This document shows positions 32,008-41,754 of a stretch of 55,507 nucleotides of DNA, one piece after another. The DNA is from Bacteroides sp. 51 (GTDB taxonomy: Bacteria > Bacteroidota > Bacteroidia > Bacteroidales > Bacteroidaceae): the NCBI RefSeq assembly GCF_010500965.1, contig NZ_QVMI01000002.1:321312-376818 (forward strand). The letters run 5' to 3'. The notes under the pieces are model-generated. The model worked only from the letters and a program-made list of their open reading frames with translations, was not told the origin of the DNA and made no database searches. The translations under genes and the position numbers were made by a program. The number at the start of each line of letters is the position of its first letter. Positions within the stretch are counted from its first letter, which is position 1.

Positions 32008-35000
32008 ATGAATGGAGATCGCAAAAAACGAGGATTTGCTTATAATAAGTACCTCACGGCGTTGGCTATAGCAGCTTTCCTTTTAGGAAGCAATACTGCA
32101 ATAGCTAACCAAACTGTATCTGACAATTCGCATGATGTGAAAGAACAAATGCAATCACAAGCTATAACAGGTGTTGTGATTGATGCAAATGGTGAACTGA
32201 TCATTGGTGCCAGCGTCCTTGAGAAAGGAACAACCAATGGTACTATAACTGATATTAATGGGAGATTCTCACTCAATGTAAAGCAAGGAGCAACACTTGT
32301 TATTTCTTATGTGGGTTATCAAACACAAGAAGTGAAATCTGCAAGAACAATGCAGGTGACAATGAAAGAAGATAGTGAACTACTGCAAGAAGTAGTAGTT
32401 GTAGGATATGGATCGCAAAAGAAAGAAAACCTGACTGGTGCAGTTGCTACTGTTGATGTTGATAAAACGTTAAGCGGTCGTCCTATTGCCGACGTTGGTC
32501 GTGGTTTACAGGGAACTACTCCGGGGCTTTCTATTGTTATTCCTAGTGGTGAGGTTGGTTCCGACCCAACAATCAAGATCCGTGGTCAACTCGGTTCTAT
32601 TGATGGTGGTTCTGAGCCATTGATCCTTTTGGATAATGTTGAAATACCGAGTATCCAGATGGTTAATCCGGATGATATTGAAGCAATTTCTGTACTTAAG
32701 GATGCTGCTGCTTCATCAATTTATGGTGCGAAAGCTGCATTTGGTGTTATTCTGATCACAACCAAGAAAGGTGCAAGACAAGAAAGTGTAAACGTGAGCT
32801 ATTCCGGAAACTTCTCTTGGCAAAATATCTCCAAAAAGATAAAAATGGGTGGTGTTGATGCTATGGGATATACTGTTGATGCCATGGAGCGTATTGGTGG
32901 TGTAAGAGCCGGTGCATTCTGGATGGTAGATCGTGATAGTTATGAACAAGCTATTGCATATCAAGAGAAATACGGTAAGATGGGAGCAAACGAGCCTTTC
33001 GTTTATGGACGTGACTGGTATGTGAAAGATAAATATAAATATTCTCTTCGCACATTCGATCCATACGATCATATGATTGAGGAATGGACCCCTTCAATGA
33101 CCCATAATGTTTCTGTTAATGGTAAAAGCGGAAAAACTTCCTATAATGTTGGTTTGGGCTATCTGGACCAGAATGGTTTAAAGAAACCTGCCAAACATGA
33201 TGACTTTAAACGTTATAACGCTTCTGTAAGATTAAGCACTGAATTAAATAAATATATAACAGCTAGAGCCGGGGCTATTTATTCTAAGAGAAATAAAAGA
33301 TATGCATATACCACAAGCTCTACTACTGCTGACGAGTGGTTATATCTTTATCGTTGGGGACCCACTATGCCAATGGGATTCGATGATAAAGGAAATGAGT
33401 TGCGTAGCCCGGTTTCGGAAGCCCGGCAGGCAAACACGGCAAATATTGAGAACAATTATCTTAATATAAATCTGGGTGCTACCATTAATATAATGAAGGG
33501 TTGGACTGTGGATGTTGATTATACTCATGCTAATGAGGAAAGAATCGACAACCGTCCAGGTACACGATATACAGCTTTAGATACATGGAGTGCTGCTGTA
33601 GATAATGGTGATGGAACTTTCTCTTTGAGAAATTGGGAATATACAGGTACCAGTGGTGCAAACCCTGACCATATTTATCGCAGATCGTCTAATGCAAAAC
33701 GTAATACATTCAATGCATATACCACTTACAACTTAAATCTGAAAGAAATACATGCATTCAAATTTATGTTGGGTATGAACCGCAATGAATGGGAAGAAAA
33801 ATACAATTGGTCGCAAGCTACAAAACTAATTGATATATCTAACCCACAATTCGACCTTACTGCAGGAACTCAAACCTCCGGTGGTGGTTCTGCATGGGAT
33901 GGACAGTTAGGTTACTACGGACGTATCAACTACTCGTTGTTTGACAGATATTTGTTTGAAGGTAACTTACGTTATGATGGAACTTCAAAATTCCCATCAG
34001 ATTTGCGTTGGCGTTGGTTCCCATCATTCTCGGTAGGATGGCGTGCAAGTGAAGAAGCATTTATGAATTGGGCTAAACCTGCTCTGAATTCTTTGAAGTT
34101 CAGAGGATCTTGGGGTAAAATTGGCGACCAGACAGTAAGCAATAAACTGTATGTTTCTACAATGACTTCCGGACAGAGCGCCTGGATTGGTGGTGATGGT
34201 AGTAAATTGGCTTATGTAGGTACACCTTCGGCTGTGACTGCTGATATTACCTGGCAAGATGTTAAAACCCTGGATATAGGTCTTGACGCACGCTTCCTGG
34301 ATAATAAGCTAGGCTTCACTTTCGACTGGTACCAACGTGATACCGAGAATATGATTGTTCCTGCAGCGAATGTATCGTTAGGATTCGGTGCTACAGCTCC
34401 TAAAGGAAACTTTGGTTCATTAAGAACAAAAGGTTGGGAAATTGCAGTCGATTTCAATCACCGCTTCAAGAATGGTCTTGCTATTAATGTAATGGGTACA
34501 CTGTCCGATGCGATAACAGAAATTACCGCTTACGGCGATACTAAGAGTGTAGATAGTTGGTATGTTGGCAAGAAAGTCGGTGAAATCTGGGGATTCAGAA
34601 CAGACAGACTCTATCAGAAAGATGATTTCGTGTTCGACGCTAATGGAAAACATGTAAATGTATGGGTGAAGAACGGCGAAGTATTTGATGTTGAAACTGC
34701 CGGTGCTAAGAAAATGAATAAACTGAAAGATCCGAATGCAGCTTATCAGGATTATCTACAAGGTGGTGACTTTGTATTTGGCCCCGGTGACGTGAAGTAT
34801 AAAGATCTGGATGGCAAACCAGGTATTACGGATGGTGCTCGCACAACCGATGATCATGGCGACCTTGAAGTAATTGGTAACTCATCACCAAGATATGAAT
34901 ATGGTTTACGTTTAGGTGCCGATTATAAAGGATTTGATTTCTCTATCTTCTTCCAGGGTATTGGTAAACGTGAGGTTTGGGGAAATGGATTCCTGGCTAT

Positions 35001-35454
35001 TCCTGGTTTTAACTCTGCCGATGGTGCAATGCCTCAGGAAATTGCAGGTAACTACTGGAAAGAAGATCGTACAGATGCATTCTATCCTCGTCCATGGAAT
35101 TTGGGTAGCCCAGCTGCAACAGCTTTCCGCTCAACAGCTTATAATATGAACACTCAATCCCGTTATATGCTTGATATGTCATACCTGAGAATCAAGAATA
35201 TAACTTTAGGATATTCTTTACCGCAAAACCTGGTGAAAAAGGCATACTTGCAAAAAGCACGCGTTTATGTGGCATTGGAGAACTTCTTTACGTTTGATCA
35301 TTTGAACGATCTTCCTATCGACCCGGAAGAAGTAGCAGGTTATTCTATGCTTAGAAAGGATGCCGGTTATACTGACGGTTATAATGGAGACCGTACGGGT
35401 GTAGGCGCTCCTACTTTCAAGAGTGTTTCGTTTGGTATTCAGCTAAACTTCTAA
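32008..35454 (+). CDS. susC: SusC/RagA-family TonB-dependent outer-membrane receptor
   Basis: 1148 residues. After a signal region (ALAIAAFLLGSNTAIAN) come a carboxypeptidase-D-like domain (ITGVVIDANGELIIGASVLEKGT, about 52-125), the TonB box region EVVVVGYGSQKKENLTGAV, and the plug (to about 250). The 22-strand barrel ends with the aromatic strand SVSFGIQLNF. It partners with the SusD lipoprotein 13 nt downstream to import large ligands with TonB energy. The ligand cannot be read from sequence. The island context points to peptidoglycan fragments. The leader is unusually long. Codon use and A+T appear higher than in the 12-gene operon. Confidence 0.93.
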   Translation: MNGDRKKRGFAYNKYLTALAIAAFLLGSNTAIANQTVSDNSHDVKEQMQSQAITGVVIDANGELIIGASVLEKGTTNGTITDINGRFSLNVKQGATLVISYVGYQTQEVKSARTMQVTMKEDSELLQEVVVVGYGSQKKENLTGAVATVDVDKTLSGRPIADVGRGLQGTTPGLSIVIPSGEVGSDPTIKIRGQLGSIDGGSEPLILLDNVEIPSIQMVNPDDIEAISVLKDAAASSIYGAKAAFGVILITTKKGARQESVNVSYSGNFSWQNISKKIKMGGVDAMGYTVDAMERIGGVRAGAFWMVDRDSYEQAIAYQEKYGKMGANEPFVYGRDWYVKDKYKYSLRTFDPYDHMIEEWTPSMTHNVSVNGKSGKTSYNVGLGYLDQNGLKKPAKHDDFKRYNASVRLSTELNKYITARAGAIYSKRNKRYAYTTSSTTADEWLYLYRWGPTMPMGFDDKGNELRSPVSEARQANTANIENNYLNINLGATINIMKGWTVDVDYTHANEERIDNRPGTRYTALDTWSAAVDNGDGTFSLRNWEYTGTSGANPDHIYRRSSNAKRNTFNAYTTYNLNLKEIHAFKFMLGMNRNEWEEKYNWSQATKLIDISNPQFDLTAGTQTSGGGSAWDGQLGYYGRINYSLFDRYLFEGNLRYDGTSKFPSDLRWRWFPSFSVGWRASEEAFMNWAKPALNSLKFRGSWGKIGDQTVSNKLYVSTMTSGQSAWIGGDGSKLAYVGTPSAVTADITWQDVKTLDIGLDARFLDNKLGFTFDWYQRDTENMIVPAANVSLGFGATAPKGNFGSLRTKGWEIAVDFNHRFKNGLAINVMGTLSDAITEITAYGDTKSVDSWYVGKKVGEIWGFRTDRLYQKDDFVFDANGKHVNVWVKNGEVFDVETAGAKKMNKLKDPNAAYQDYLQGGDFVFGPGDVKYKDLDGKPGITDGARTTDDHGDLEVIGNSSPRYEYGLRLGADYKGFDFSIFFQGIGKREVWGNGFLAIPGFNSADGAMPQEIAGNYWKEDRTDAFYPRPWNLGSPAATAFRSTAYNMNTQSRYMLDMSYLRIKNITLGYSLPQNLVKKAYLQKARVYVALENFFTFDHLNDLPIDPEEVAGYSMLRKDAGYTDGYNGDRTGVGAPTFKSVSFGIQLNF

Positions 35455-35467
35455 AATACAAAAAACA

Positions 35468-37327
35468 ATGAAAAAGTATATATTCATATTGCTTTCAGCC
35501 GTCGCACTTGTTTTTACGGCTTGTGAGGATATCCTTGATCGTCCGCAGCTGAATAATCCGCAGGATGATAATTATTGGAGAAATGAAAATGACCTGAGGC
35601 TATATGCAAATGGTTTCTATGTGAATTACTTTGTTGGCTACAATAGTAGCTGGGGAACAGCTTATGCTCCGCTTCGCGGGTATATGTTCAGCGATGATGT
35701 AGCTGTAGCAGGTAAACAAACATCTTTTGAGAATAGTATTCCTTCTACCAGAGGAGGAACATCCGAAACTCCTGAGATGCTTACACAATACTCCGGACCT
35801 AGTTGGAATTTTGCCTGGGTTCGTAAGTCTAATATCTTCCTTGATCGTATTGAGAACGTAGCTAAACCTAATATTACGACGGCAGTTTACGAGCACTGGA
35901 CTGCTGCTGCCCGCTTCTTCAGAGGCTTTGAGTATAGCCGTTTGGTTAGTGTGTTTGGTGATGTTCCTTATTATGATAAGGTTTTCGATGAAAAGGATGA
36001 GAAAGAAATGTTTAAAACCCGTACTCCGAGAGGTGAAGTGATGGATAAAGTATATGATGATTTCGAGTATGTGATGACATATCTTCGTGAAGACGATGGT
36101 GCACAATACTTGAACAGATATATTGCAGCCGGATTTATTTCACGTCTTATGCTTTTCGAAGGATCATGGCAACTTTACCATACCGGTGATAAGACCAGAG
36201 CTGAAAAATATCTCAAACAAGCCTTTAAAGCTTCGGAATATATCATTAACTCAGGTAAATGGGCTGTTTCCGGTGATTTCAGAACATTATTCGGTTCTCA
36301 GGATCTTAAGGGGCATAAAGAGGTTATAATGTATAGACATTATGATGCTGCTTTGTCGGTAACCCACCATATCGCATCTTACTCAAATGGTGCCGAATCT
36401 CAGCCACAAGGTCCTAATCTGGCTTTGGCAAAATCGTTCTTATGTAATGATGGAAAACCATATGAGAGTTCAGGTGTAACAGGTGCGAAGGACTTGGATC
36501 TTGGCACTGTACTTAAAACACGTGACCCACGCTTCGAAGCTACATTCTGGCATGAGCCCAAGGTACAGTCGGCAACTCTGTTATATGCATGTAAATTTAT
36601 CGACCGTGTAGGTCCAACATACTGGAACTCGACCATGCCTTCTATTTATGGTAGTATGACTAATACAAACGATTATCCTGTATTGCGCTATTCTGAAGTA
36701 TTATTAAACTGGATTGAAATCAAACAAGAACTCGCTGAGAATTTCTCAGGTGCTGCTGTTACTCAGAAGGATATTGATATCTCTATCAATGCTATTCGCG
36801 ATAGAGAGCTTGATTTACCTGCTGTTGAGAAGGGAGTTCAGAAGACGAAGAAAATGACGCTTACTGATATTGATGATGCTTTTGCTCCTGATCGTGATCC
36901 GGATGTAAGTGCTCTTCTTTGGGAAATCCGTCGCGAACGCCGTATGGAATTTGTATTTGAGCATACTCGTTTGTTAGATATCAAACGTTGGAAGAAACTT
37001 AACTATATGAGTAATGCCAAGGTTGGAAATAAACTACCGGATAATATGCTCGGCTTGTGGATTGATATGCAGAAAGAGGCTCCGGATCTTCTTAAAGCTG
37101 GTAATGATGGTAAATATACAGCAAGACAAGTGATGAAAGAAGATGGTACCATAGTTACTTATGATGGTAGTAATGCTACCGAAATGGTAGGATATTATGT
37201 ACCACAAAAAGCTTCCGCTCGTGACTCATTTACAGATAGATCTTATATGTCTCCTGTTGGTAGAGCACAAATTAATCAATATGCAGAGAAAGGTGTGACG
37301 TTGAGTCAGACAACTGGCTGGGAATAA
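35468..37327 (+). CDS. susD: SusD/RagB-family nutrient-binding lipoprotein
   Basis: 619 residues with lipobox FTAC (Cys19), so it sits on the outer leaflet of the outer membrane as the lid of the SusC pore. The N-terminal SusD-like part (EDILDRPQLNNPQDDNYWRNENDLRLYANGFYVNYF) contains tetratricopeptide-like helices. The C-terminal RagB part has the typical IRRERRMEFVFEHTRLLDIKRW. The length is normal for the family. It is translated with susC. The gene is followed by a MITE-like element and a 22-bp array before the convergent asd gene. Confidence 0.93.
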   Translation: MKKYIFILLSAVALVFTACEDILDRPQLNNPQDDNYWRNENDLRLYANGFYVNYFVGYNSSWGTAYAPLRGYMFSDDVAVAGKQTSFENSIPSTRGGTSETPEMLTQYSGPSWNFAWVRKSNIFLDRIENVAKPNITTAVYEHWTAAARFFRGFEYSRLVSVFGDVPYYDKVFDEKDEKEMFKTRTPRGEVMDKVYDDFEYVMTYLREDDGAQYLNRYIAAGFISRLMLFEGSWQLYHTGDKTRAEKYLKQAFKASEYIINSGKWAVSGDFRTLFGSQDLKGHKEVIMYRHYDAALSVTHHIASYSNGAESQPQGPNLALAKSFLCNDGKPYESSGVTGAKDLDLGTVLKTRDPRFEATFWHEPKVQSATLLYACKFIDRVGPTYWNSTMPSIYGSMTNTNDYPVLRYSEVLLNWIEIKQELAENFSGAAVTQKDIDISINAIRDRELDLPAVEKGVQKTKKMTLTDIDDAFAPDRDPDVSALLWEIRRERRMEFVFEHTRLLDIKRWKKLNYMSNAKVGNKLPDNMLGLWIDMQKEAPDLLKAGNDGKYTARQVMKEDGTIVTYDGSNATEMVGYYVPQKASARDSFTDRSYMSPVGRAQINQYAEKGVTLSQTTGWE

Positions 37328-37348
37328 TTTGTTGCCCTAAATAATAAA

Positions 37349-37488
37349 GAGATTGTCCTAAAAGGTTTTTCCATTCACTGTAGGGGCGGTTCGTGAACCG
37401 CCCTATGGCGCACAGAAAACGATTTCCTATGACTTGGGCGGTTCGCAAACCGCCCCTACGGTAAATCATTAACCTTTTGGGCAGCCTC
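37349..37488. mobile_element. 140-bp MITE-like element with inverted ends and inner GGGGCGGTTCG repeats
   Basis: The outer ends are GAGATTGTCCTAAAAGG (37349-37365) and, inverted, GAGGCTGCCCAAAAGG (37488-37473). They resemble terminal repeats of IS elements common in Bacteroidales. Inside, TAGGGGCGGTTCGTGAACCG (from 37381) faces an inverted copy (GGTTCGCAAACCGCCCCTA, to 37458). There is no coding capacity and no clear target-site duplication by eye. It lies between convergent susD and asd. Confidence 0.7.
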
Positions 37489-37551
37489 TTTTTCCTTTTT
37501 TATATTGTTTGAGTTTAATATTTCCACTATGAAAGAATTGTGGTTAAAAGA

Positions 37552-37636
37552 TAAGGTCAACAAGATAGCACTGCTATCTTGTTGACCTTTTACTCTTATC
37601 TCGTAGGAATCTTACTCCTATCTCGTTGACTTTTTT
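37552..37636. repeat. Three-unit array with 22-bp period and terminator hairpin (CTATCT core)
   Basis: CTATCT, TTATCT and CTATCT start at 37574, 37596 and 37618, exactly 22 bp apart. An inverted unit (GGTCAACAAGATAG) lies just upstream and pairs with the first unit as a perfect hairpin ending in a T-run (TTGTTGACCTTTT). This looks like a terminator for susD. The extra units reach the stop codon of asd. Confidence 0.8.
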
Positions 37637-38648
37637 ATAGTGCCTTTTCCTTCACCAGATACTCAGCAATCTGCACAGCATTCAGCGCAGCCCCTTTCTT
37701 AATCTGGTCGCTTACTGCCCAGAAAGTCAATCCGTTTTCATTGGTCAGGTCTTTGCGGATACGGCCTACGTAAACCGGATCTTTTCCTGCAAGGAACAAT
37801 GGCATCGGATATTCTTTTTCTGCCGGGTTATCCATCAATATAACTCCCTCTGCATTAGCAAAAGCATTGCGTGCTTCTTCTACGGAGATAGGACGTTCTG
37901 TTTCTACCCAGATGCTTTCAGAGTGTGAACGAAGAGCCGGAACACGAACACAAGTAGCACTAACCTTAATGTCAGAATGCATAATCTTTTGTGTTTCGTT
38001 GAACATCTTCATTTCCTCTTTGGTGTATCCGTTTTCGGTGAATACGTCTACTTGTGGAATCAGGTTGAAAGCCAACTGATAAGCAAACTTCTCTACAGTT
38101 ACTTCCTCGCCCGCCAATACCTGACGATATTGTTCGTACAACTCGTCCATTGCAGCAGCACCGGCTCCACTGGCAGCCTGGTAAGTAGATACATGCACGG
38201 TTTTGATGTGCGACAGGTTTTCGATCGCTTTCAATGCCACTACCATCTGTATCGTTGTACAGTTAGGGTTAGCAATAACGTTACGTGGACGATCTTTTGC
38301 ATCGACAGCATTCACTTCAGGTACTACCAACGGCACATCATTGTCCATACGGAAAGCACTTGAGTTATCGATCATTACAGCACCATATTTAGTAATGGTT
38401 TGTTCGAATTCCTTAGAGGTTCCTGCGCCAGCCGATGTGAAAGCAATATCAATATCCTTAAAATCATCGTTATGCTGGAGAAGTTTGACTTCGATCTGTT
38501 TACCACGGAAAGTATACTTCATACCGGCGCTACGTTTAGAACCGAACAGCACTAACTCATCCAATGGGAAATTTCTCTCATCGAGCACACGTAGGAACTC
38601 TTGTCCTACCGCTCCGCTTGCGCCAACAATAGCTACTTTCATTTTCAA
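37635..38648 (-). CDS. asd: Aspartate-semialdehyde dehydrogenase
   Basis: 337 residues. It reduces aspartyl phosphate to aspartate semialdehyde with NADPH, a step in lysine/diaminopimelate, threonine and methionine synthesis. The N-terminal dinucleotide fold [14 protein letters not shown], catalytic Cys130 in [10 protein letters not shown], and the substrate-binding [13 protein letters not shown] are present. The length is normal. It stands alone between the susCD unit (convergent) and an antiporter gene (divergent). Diaminopimelate supply links it loosely to cell-wall metabolism. Confidence 0.95.
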   Translation of the reverse strand: MKMKVAIVGASGAVGQEFLRVLDERNFPLDELVLFGSKRSAGMKYTFRGKQIEVKLLQHNDDFKDIDIAFTSAGAGTSKEFEQTITKYGAVMIDNSSAFRMDNDVPLVVPEVNAVDAKDRPRNVIANPNCTTIQMVVALKAIENLSHIKTVHVSTYQAASGAGAAAMDELYEQYRQVLAGEEVTVEKFAYQLAFNLIPQVDVFTENGYTKEEMKMFNETQKIMHSDIKVSATCVRVPALRSHSESIWVETERPISVEEARNAFANAEGVILMDNPAEKEYPMPLFLAGKDPVYVGRIRKDLTNENGLTFWAVSDQIKKGAALNAVQIAEYLVKEKAL

Positions 38649-38725
38649 TTTGTTTTAAATGTGAATAAACCTCTCTATTTACTGCTTACTATTATAAAAA
38701 ATGATAAGAAGTAAAGATTTGGCTG

Positions 38726-38733
38726 CAAAAATA
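38726..38733 (-). promoter_or_regulatory. Candidate -7 box of asd
   Basis: On the minus strand TATTTTTG matches TAnnTTTG, 78 nt before the asd start. A TTGG lies 24 nt upstream (38760-38757), slightly further than ideal. Confidence 0.45.
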
Positions 38734-38779
38734 CTACAAATTGCTATATGTCCATACCAATAGACCCCGGTTTTTTTGC

Positions 38780-38787
38780 TACTTTTG
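38780..38787 (+). promoter_or_regulatory. Candidate -7 box of the antiporter gene; decides its start
   Basis: TACTTTTG matches TAnnTTTG. Initiation near 38794 would lie downstream of the Met at 38748. Translation would then begin at the ATG at 38811, with a leader of about 17 nt. Confidence 0.5.
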
Positions 38788-38810
38788 CAGAAATTACTAA
38801 TTGTGTATGT

Positions 38811-40943
38811 ATGAGTTGGTTTGATTTTGACCTACATCTCCCCATAACAGACCCTACCTGGATCTTTCTTTTGGTGCTCATTATCATACTTTTTGCACCT
38901 ATACTTCTGAGTAGGCTTCGTATTCCTCATATCATTGGTATGATCCTTGCGGGGATTGTGGTTGGCGAGCATGGCTTTAATATACTTGAGCGCGATAGCA
39001 GTTTCGAGCTATTCGGCAAGGTTGGACTTTACTATATCATGTTCCTTGCCGGATTGGAGATGGACTTGGAGGGGTTCAAAAAGAACCGTACCAAAGCGCT
39101 GGTGTTTGGGGGGCTGACTTTTGCGATCCCGATGGTGCTCGGAATCTGGAGTTCTATGTCTTTATTGGATTATGGGGTTACCACTTCTGTCCTGTTGGCC
39201 AGTATGTACGCCTCGCATACCTTGATTGCTTATCCTATTGTGAGCCGTTACGGGCTTTCGCGCCTTCGCAGTGTGAGTATTACGATTGGGGGTACGGCGC
39301 TGACTGTGGCTTGGGCCCTTTTGGTTCTGGCCATTATCTCGGGCATGTATAAAGGAGAAATCGGACATATGTTCTGGATTGCCCTGACCGTAAAGGTGGT
39401 ATTGGTTTGTTTCCTTATCGTCTTCTTCTTCCCCCGCATAGGACGCTGGTTCTTCCGGAAGTATGAAGATAGCATCATGCAATTCATCTTCGTACTGGTC
39501 ATGGTCTTCCTCGGAGGAGGGTTGTTGGAACTGGCGGGTATGGAAGGTATTCTTGGTGCATTCCTTGTTGGCCTGGTGTTGAACCGCTTGATTCCCAATA
39601 TCTCACCCCTGATGAACCGCCTGGAGTTTGTGGGTAATGCTCTGTTTATTCCTTATTTCCTGATTGGGGTGGGGATGATTATCGATGTCCGCACGTTGTT
39701 TTCGGGAGGAGAGGCATTAAAGGTTGCCGTTGTGATGACCATTGTTGCTACCTTTAGTAAATGGTTGGCCGCGTGGATGACTCAAAAGATATTCCGTATG
39801 CAAACCAGTGAGCGCACGATGATGTTCGGTTTGAGTAACGCACAGGCTGCGGCTACACTGGCTGCCGTACTTGTGGGTAATAAGATTGAAATAGCTCCCG
39901 GTGTGCCTTTATTGAACGATGATGTGTTGAATGGAACGGTTGTGATGATCCTGTTCACTTGTATTATCAGTTCCGTGGCCACCGAACGCGCCGCCCGCAA
40001 GATTGCTGTGCAGGATAGCACAGATGAATTGGAGGAAAAGCCACGCGAAGAAGAAAATATCCTTATCCCTATCGCCAACCCCGAAACGATAGAGAACCTG
40101 GTGAATATGGCTCTTATTATGAAAGAGCCCAGACGGAAAGACGGGCTGACTACGTTGAGTGTAATTAATGACAGCAATGCTTCTGAGGCGCGTCTGACCC
40201 AGGGTAAACGTTATCTGGAACGTTCGGCAAAGGTGGCTGCCGCTGCCGATGTGTCTGTCGATACGGTGACCCGCTTCGACTTGAACGTAGCATCCGGTAT
40301 TATTCATACCATGAAGGAGCACAATGCTTCCGAAGTCGTTATCGGTCTGCACCGCAAGGTTACGTTGGTCGACTCTTTCCTCGGGACGCTGACAGAGAAC
40401 TTGTTGAAAGGCACGCATAAACAGGTAATGATTGTGAAAGCCCTGATGCCTGTCAATACTTTGCGGCGTATTATAGTTGCCGTTCCACCGAAGGCAGAGT
40501 ACGAGGCCGGCTTCTTTAAGTGGGTAGAGCGCGTTTGCCGTATGGGAATACAATTAGGTTGCCGCGTGCATTTTCATGCGCATCCCGATACGATAGGTTA
40601 TCTGAAAGGGTATATCTTTCGTAAGTATAAAGGTGTGCGTCGCGAGTTTACCGAGCAGGAAGATTGGGGCGACTTGTTGTTGCTCACCGGGCAGGTAAAC
40701 TTCGATCATCTTTTGGTTATTGTAAGTGCCCGTCGGGGATTCATCTCTTACGACCCATTGTTTGAGAAATTGCCCACACAGATATCTAAATACTTCAATA
40801 ATTGCAGTTTGATGGTGCTTTATCCCGACCAATACGGAGATCCGCAGGAAACGCTGTCCTTCTCCGAGCCTGTTCATCACAACGAATCGCAGCACTATGA
40901 TAATATAGGTAAGTGGTTCTATAAATGGTTTAAGAAGAGCTGA
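38811..40943 (+). CDS. CPA2-family cation:proton antiporter with C-terminal universal-stress-like region
   Basis: About 710 residues. The membrane part (about 10-410) has 12-13 helices, with RIPHIIGMILAGIVVGEHGF and GLYYIMFLAGLEMDLEGF, and a GLSNAQAAATLAAVLVG segment near TM11 as in NhaS/KefB-type Na+/H+ or K+/H+ antiporters. The cytoplasmic part (about 425-710) resembles two universal-stress-protein-like domains (SAKVAAAADVSVDTVTRFD; ASEVVIGLHRK), likely regulatory. An in-frame Met at 38748 lies upstream of the probable promoter and gives a peptide unlike the family start, so 38811 is chosen. The stop overlaps the tcdA start (TGATG). Confidence 0.85.
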   Translation: MSWFDFDLHLPITDPTWIFLLVLIIILFAPILLSRLRIPHIIGMILAGIVVGEHGFNILERDSSFELFGKVGLYYIMFLAGLEMDLEGFKKNRTKALVFGGLTFAIPMVLGIWSSMSLLDYGVTTSVLLASMYASHTLIAYPIVSRYGLSRLRSVSITIGGTALTVAWALLVLAIISGMYKGEIGHMFWIALTVKVVLVCFLIVFFFPRIGRWFFRKYEDSIMQFIFVLVMVFLGGGLLELAGMEGILGAFLVGLVLNRLIPNISPLMNRLEFVGNALFIPYFLIGVGMIIDVRTLFSGGEALKVAVVMTIVATFSKWLAAWMTQKIFRMQTSERTMMFGLSNAQAAATLAAVLVGNKIEIAPGVPLLNDDVLNGTVVMILFTCIISSVATERAARKIAVQDSTDELEEKPREEENILIPIANPETIENLVNMALIMKEPRRKDGLTTLSVINDSNASEARLTQGKRYLERSAKVAAAADVSVDTVTRFDLNVASGIIHTMKEHNASEVVIGLHRKVTLVDSFLGTLTENLLKGTHKQVMIVKALMPVNTLRRIIVAVPPKAEYEAGFFKWVERVCRMGIQLGCRVHFHAHPDTIGYLKGYIFRKYKGVRREFTEQEDWGDLLLLTGQVNFDHLLVIVSARRGFISYDPLFEKLPTQISKYFNNCSLMVLYPDQYGDPQETLSFSEPVHHNESQHYDNIGKWFYKWFKKS

Positions 40944-41653
40944 TGGAGAATTGGAAACAGCGTACCGGACTCTTGTTCGGAGAGGAGAAGATGCAGCGAA
41001 TGGCCGAGGCGCATGTGCTCGTAGTCGGTTTGGGTGGTGTTGGCGCTTATGCCGCCGAAATGATTTGTAGGGCAGGGGTAGGGCAGATGACGATTGTTGA
41101 TGCCGATACCGTGCAACCCACTAATATTAACCGCCAGCTTCCGGCGCTTCATTCAACCATTGGCAGGACGAAGGCCGAGGTGCTTGCCGAACGTTTCCGC
41201 GATATCAATCCGGATATCAAACTTACCGTAATGCCGGTGTTCCTGAAAGATGAGAATATCCCCGAACTGCTTGATGCGGCGAAGTACGATTTCATTATCG
41301 ATGCCATTGATACGCTCAGTCCCAAGTGCTTCTTGATTTATCATGCGTTGGTGCGGAAAATCAGGATTGTATCCAGCATGGGTGCCGGCGCCAAGAGTGA
41401 CATTACCCAGGTGCGGTTTGCAGATATCAGCGAAACCTATCATTGCGGATTGAGCAAAGCCGTGCGTAAGCGGTTACAGAAAATGGGGGTGAAGCGTAAA
41501 CTTCCGGTGGTTTTCAGTACCGAACAAGCCGATGCAAAAGCCGTCATCCTTACCGACGACGAACAAAATAAGAAATCAACCTGCGGAACGGTAAGTTATA
41601 TGCCTGCCGTTTTTGGTTGTTATTTAGCCGAATATGTAATAAGGAAGTTATGA
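40943..41653 (+). CDS. tcdA: tRNA threonylcarbamoyladenosine dehydratase (TcdA/CsdL-like)
   Basis: 236 residues of the ThiF/E1-like fold. It has the nucleotide-binding VLVVGLGGVGAYAAEMICRAGVGQMTIVDADTV, the family marker TNINRQLPALHSTIG, and the later SSMGAGAKSD and CGTVSYMPAVFG. TcdA uses ATP to make cyclic t6A at position 37 of ANN-decoding tRNAs. The start overlaps the antiporter stop by one base (TGATG), suggesting translational coupling. The stop codon itself is the first part of a heptamer repeat array (from 41648). Confidence 0.88.
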   Translation: MENWKQRTGLLFGEEKMQRMAEAHVLVVGLGGVGAYAAEMICRAGVGQMTIVDADTVQPTNINRQLPALHSTIGRTKAEVLAERFRDINPDIKLTVMPVFLKDENIPELLDAAKYDFIIDAIDTLSPKCFLIYHALVRKIRIVSSMGAGAKSDITQVRFADISETYHCGLSKAVRKRLQKMGVKRKLPVVFSTEQADAKAVILTDDEQNKKSTCGTVSYMPAVFGCYLAEYVIRKL

Positions 41654-41754
41654 GTTTTGAGTTATGAGTTTTGAGTTCCAGATCTCGGCAACTGTTCCGC
41701 ATGGTAACTCAAAACTCAAAACTCAAAACTCATAACTCAAAACTCATAACTTAT
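41648..41754. repeat. Inverted arms of TTATGAG/TTTTGAG heptamers
   Basis: Left arm: TTATGAG, TTTTGAG, TTATGAG, TTTTGAG (41648-41675), starting at the tcdA stop. Right arm: six complementary units CTCAAAA/CTCATAA (41708-41749), ending just before the LolD-like start. The loop is about 32 nt. The unit period is exactly 7 bp. The same units recur at 44201-44229. Confidence 0.9.

Noticed and set aside
38748-38810. Earlier start of the antiporter
   Set aside because: A TAnnTTTG box at 38780-38787 lies inside this stretch, so the mRNA probably begins downstream of it.
41671-41754. N-terminal extension of the LolD-like protein
   Set aside because: It is encoded by the heptamer repeat ([12 protein letters not shown]). 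The conserved ABC domain begins right after Met at 41755.
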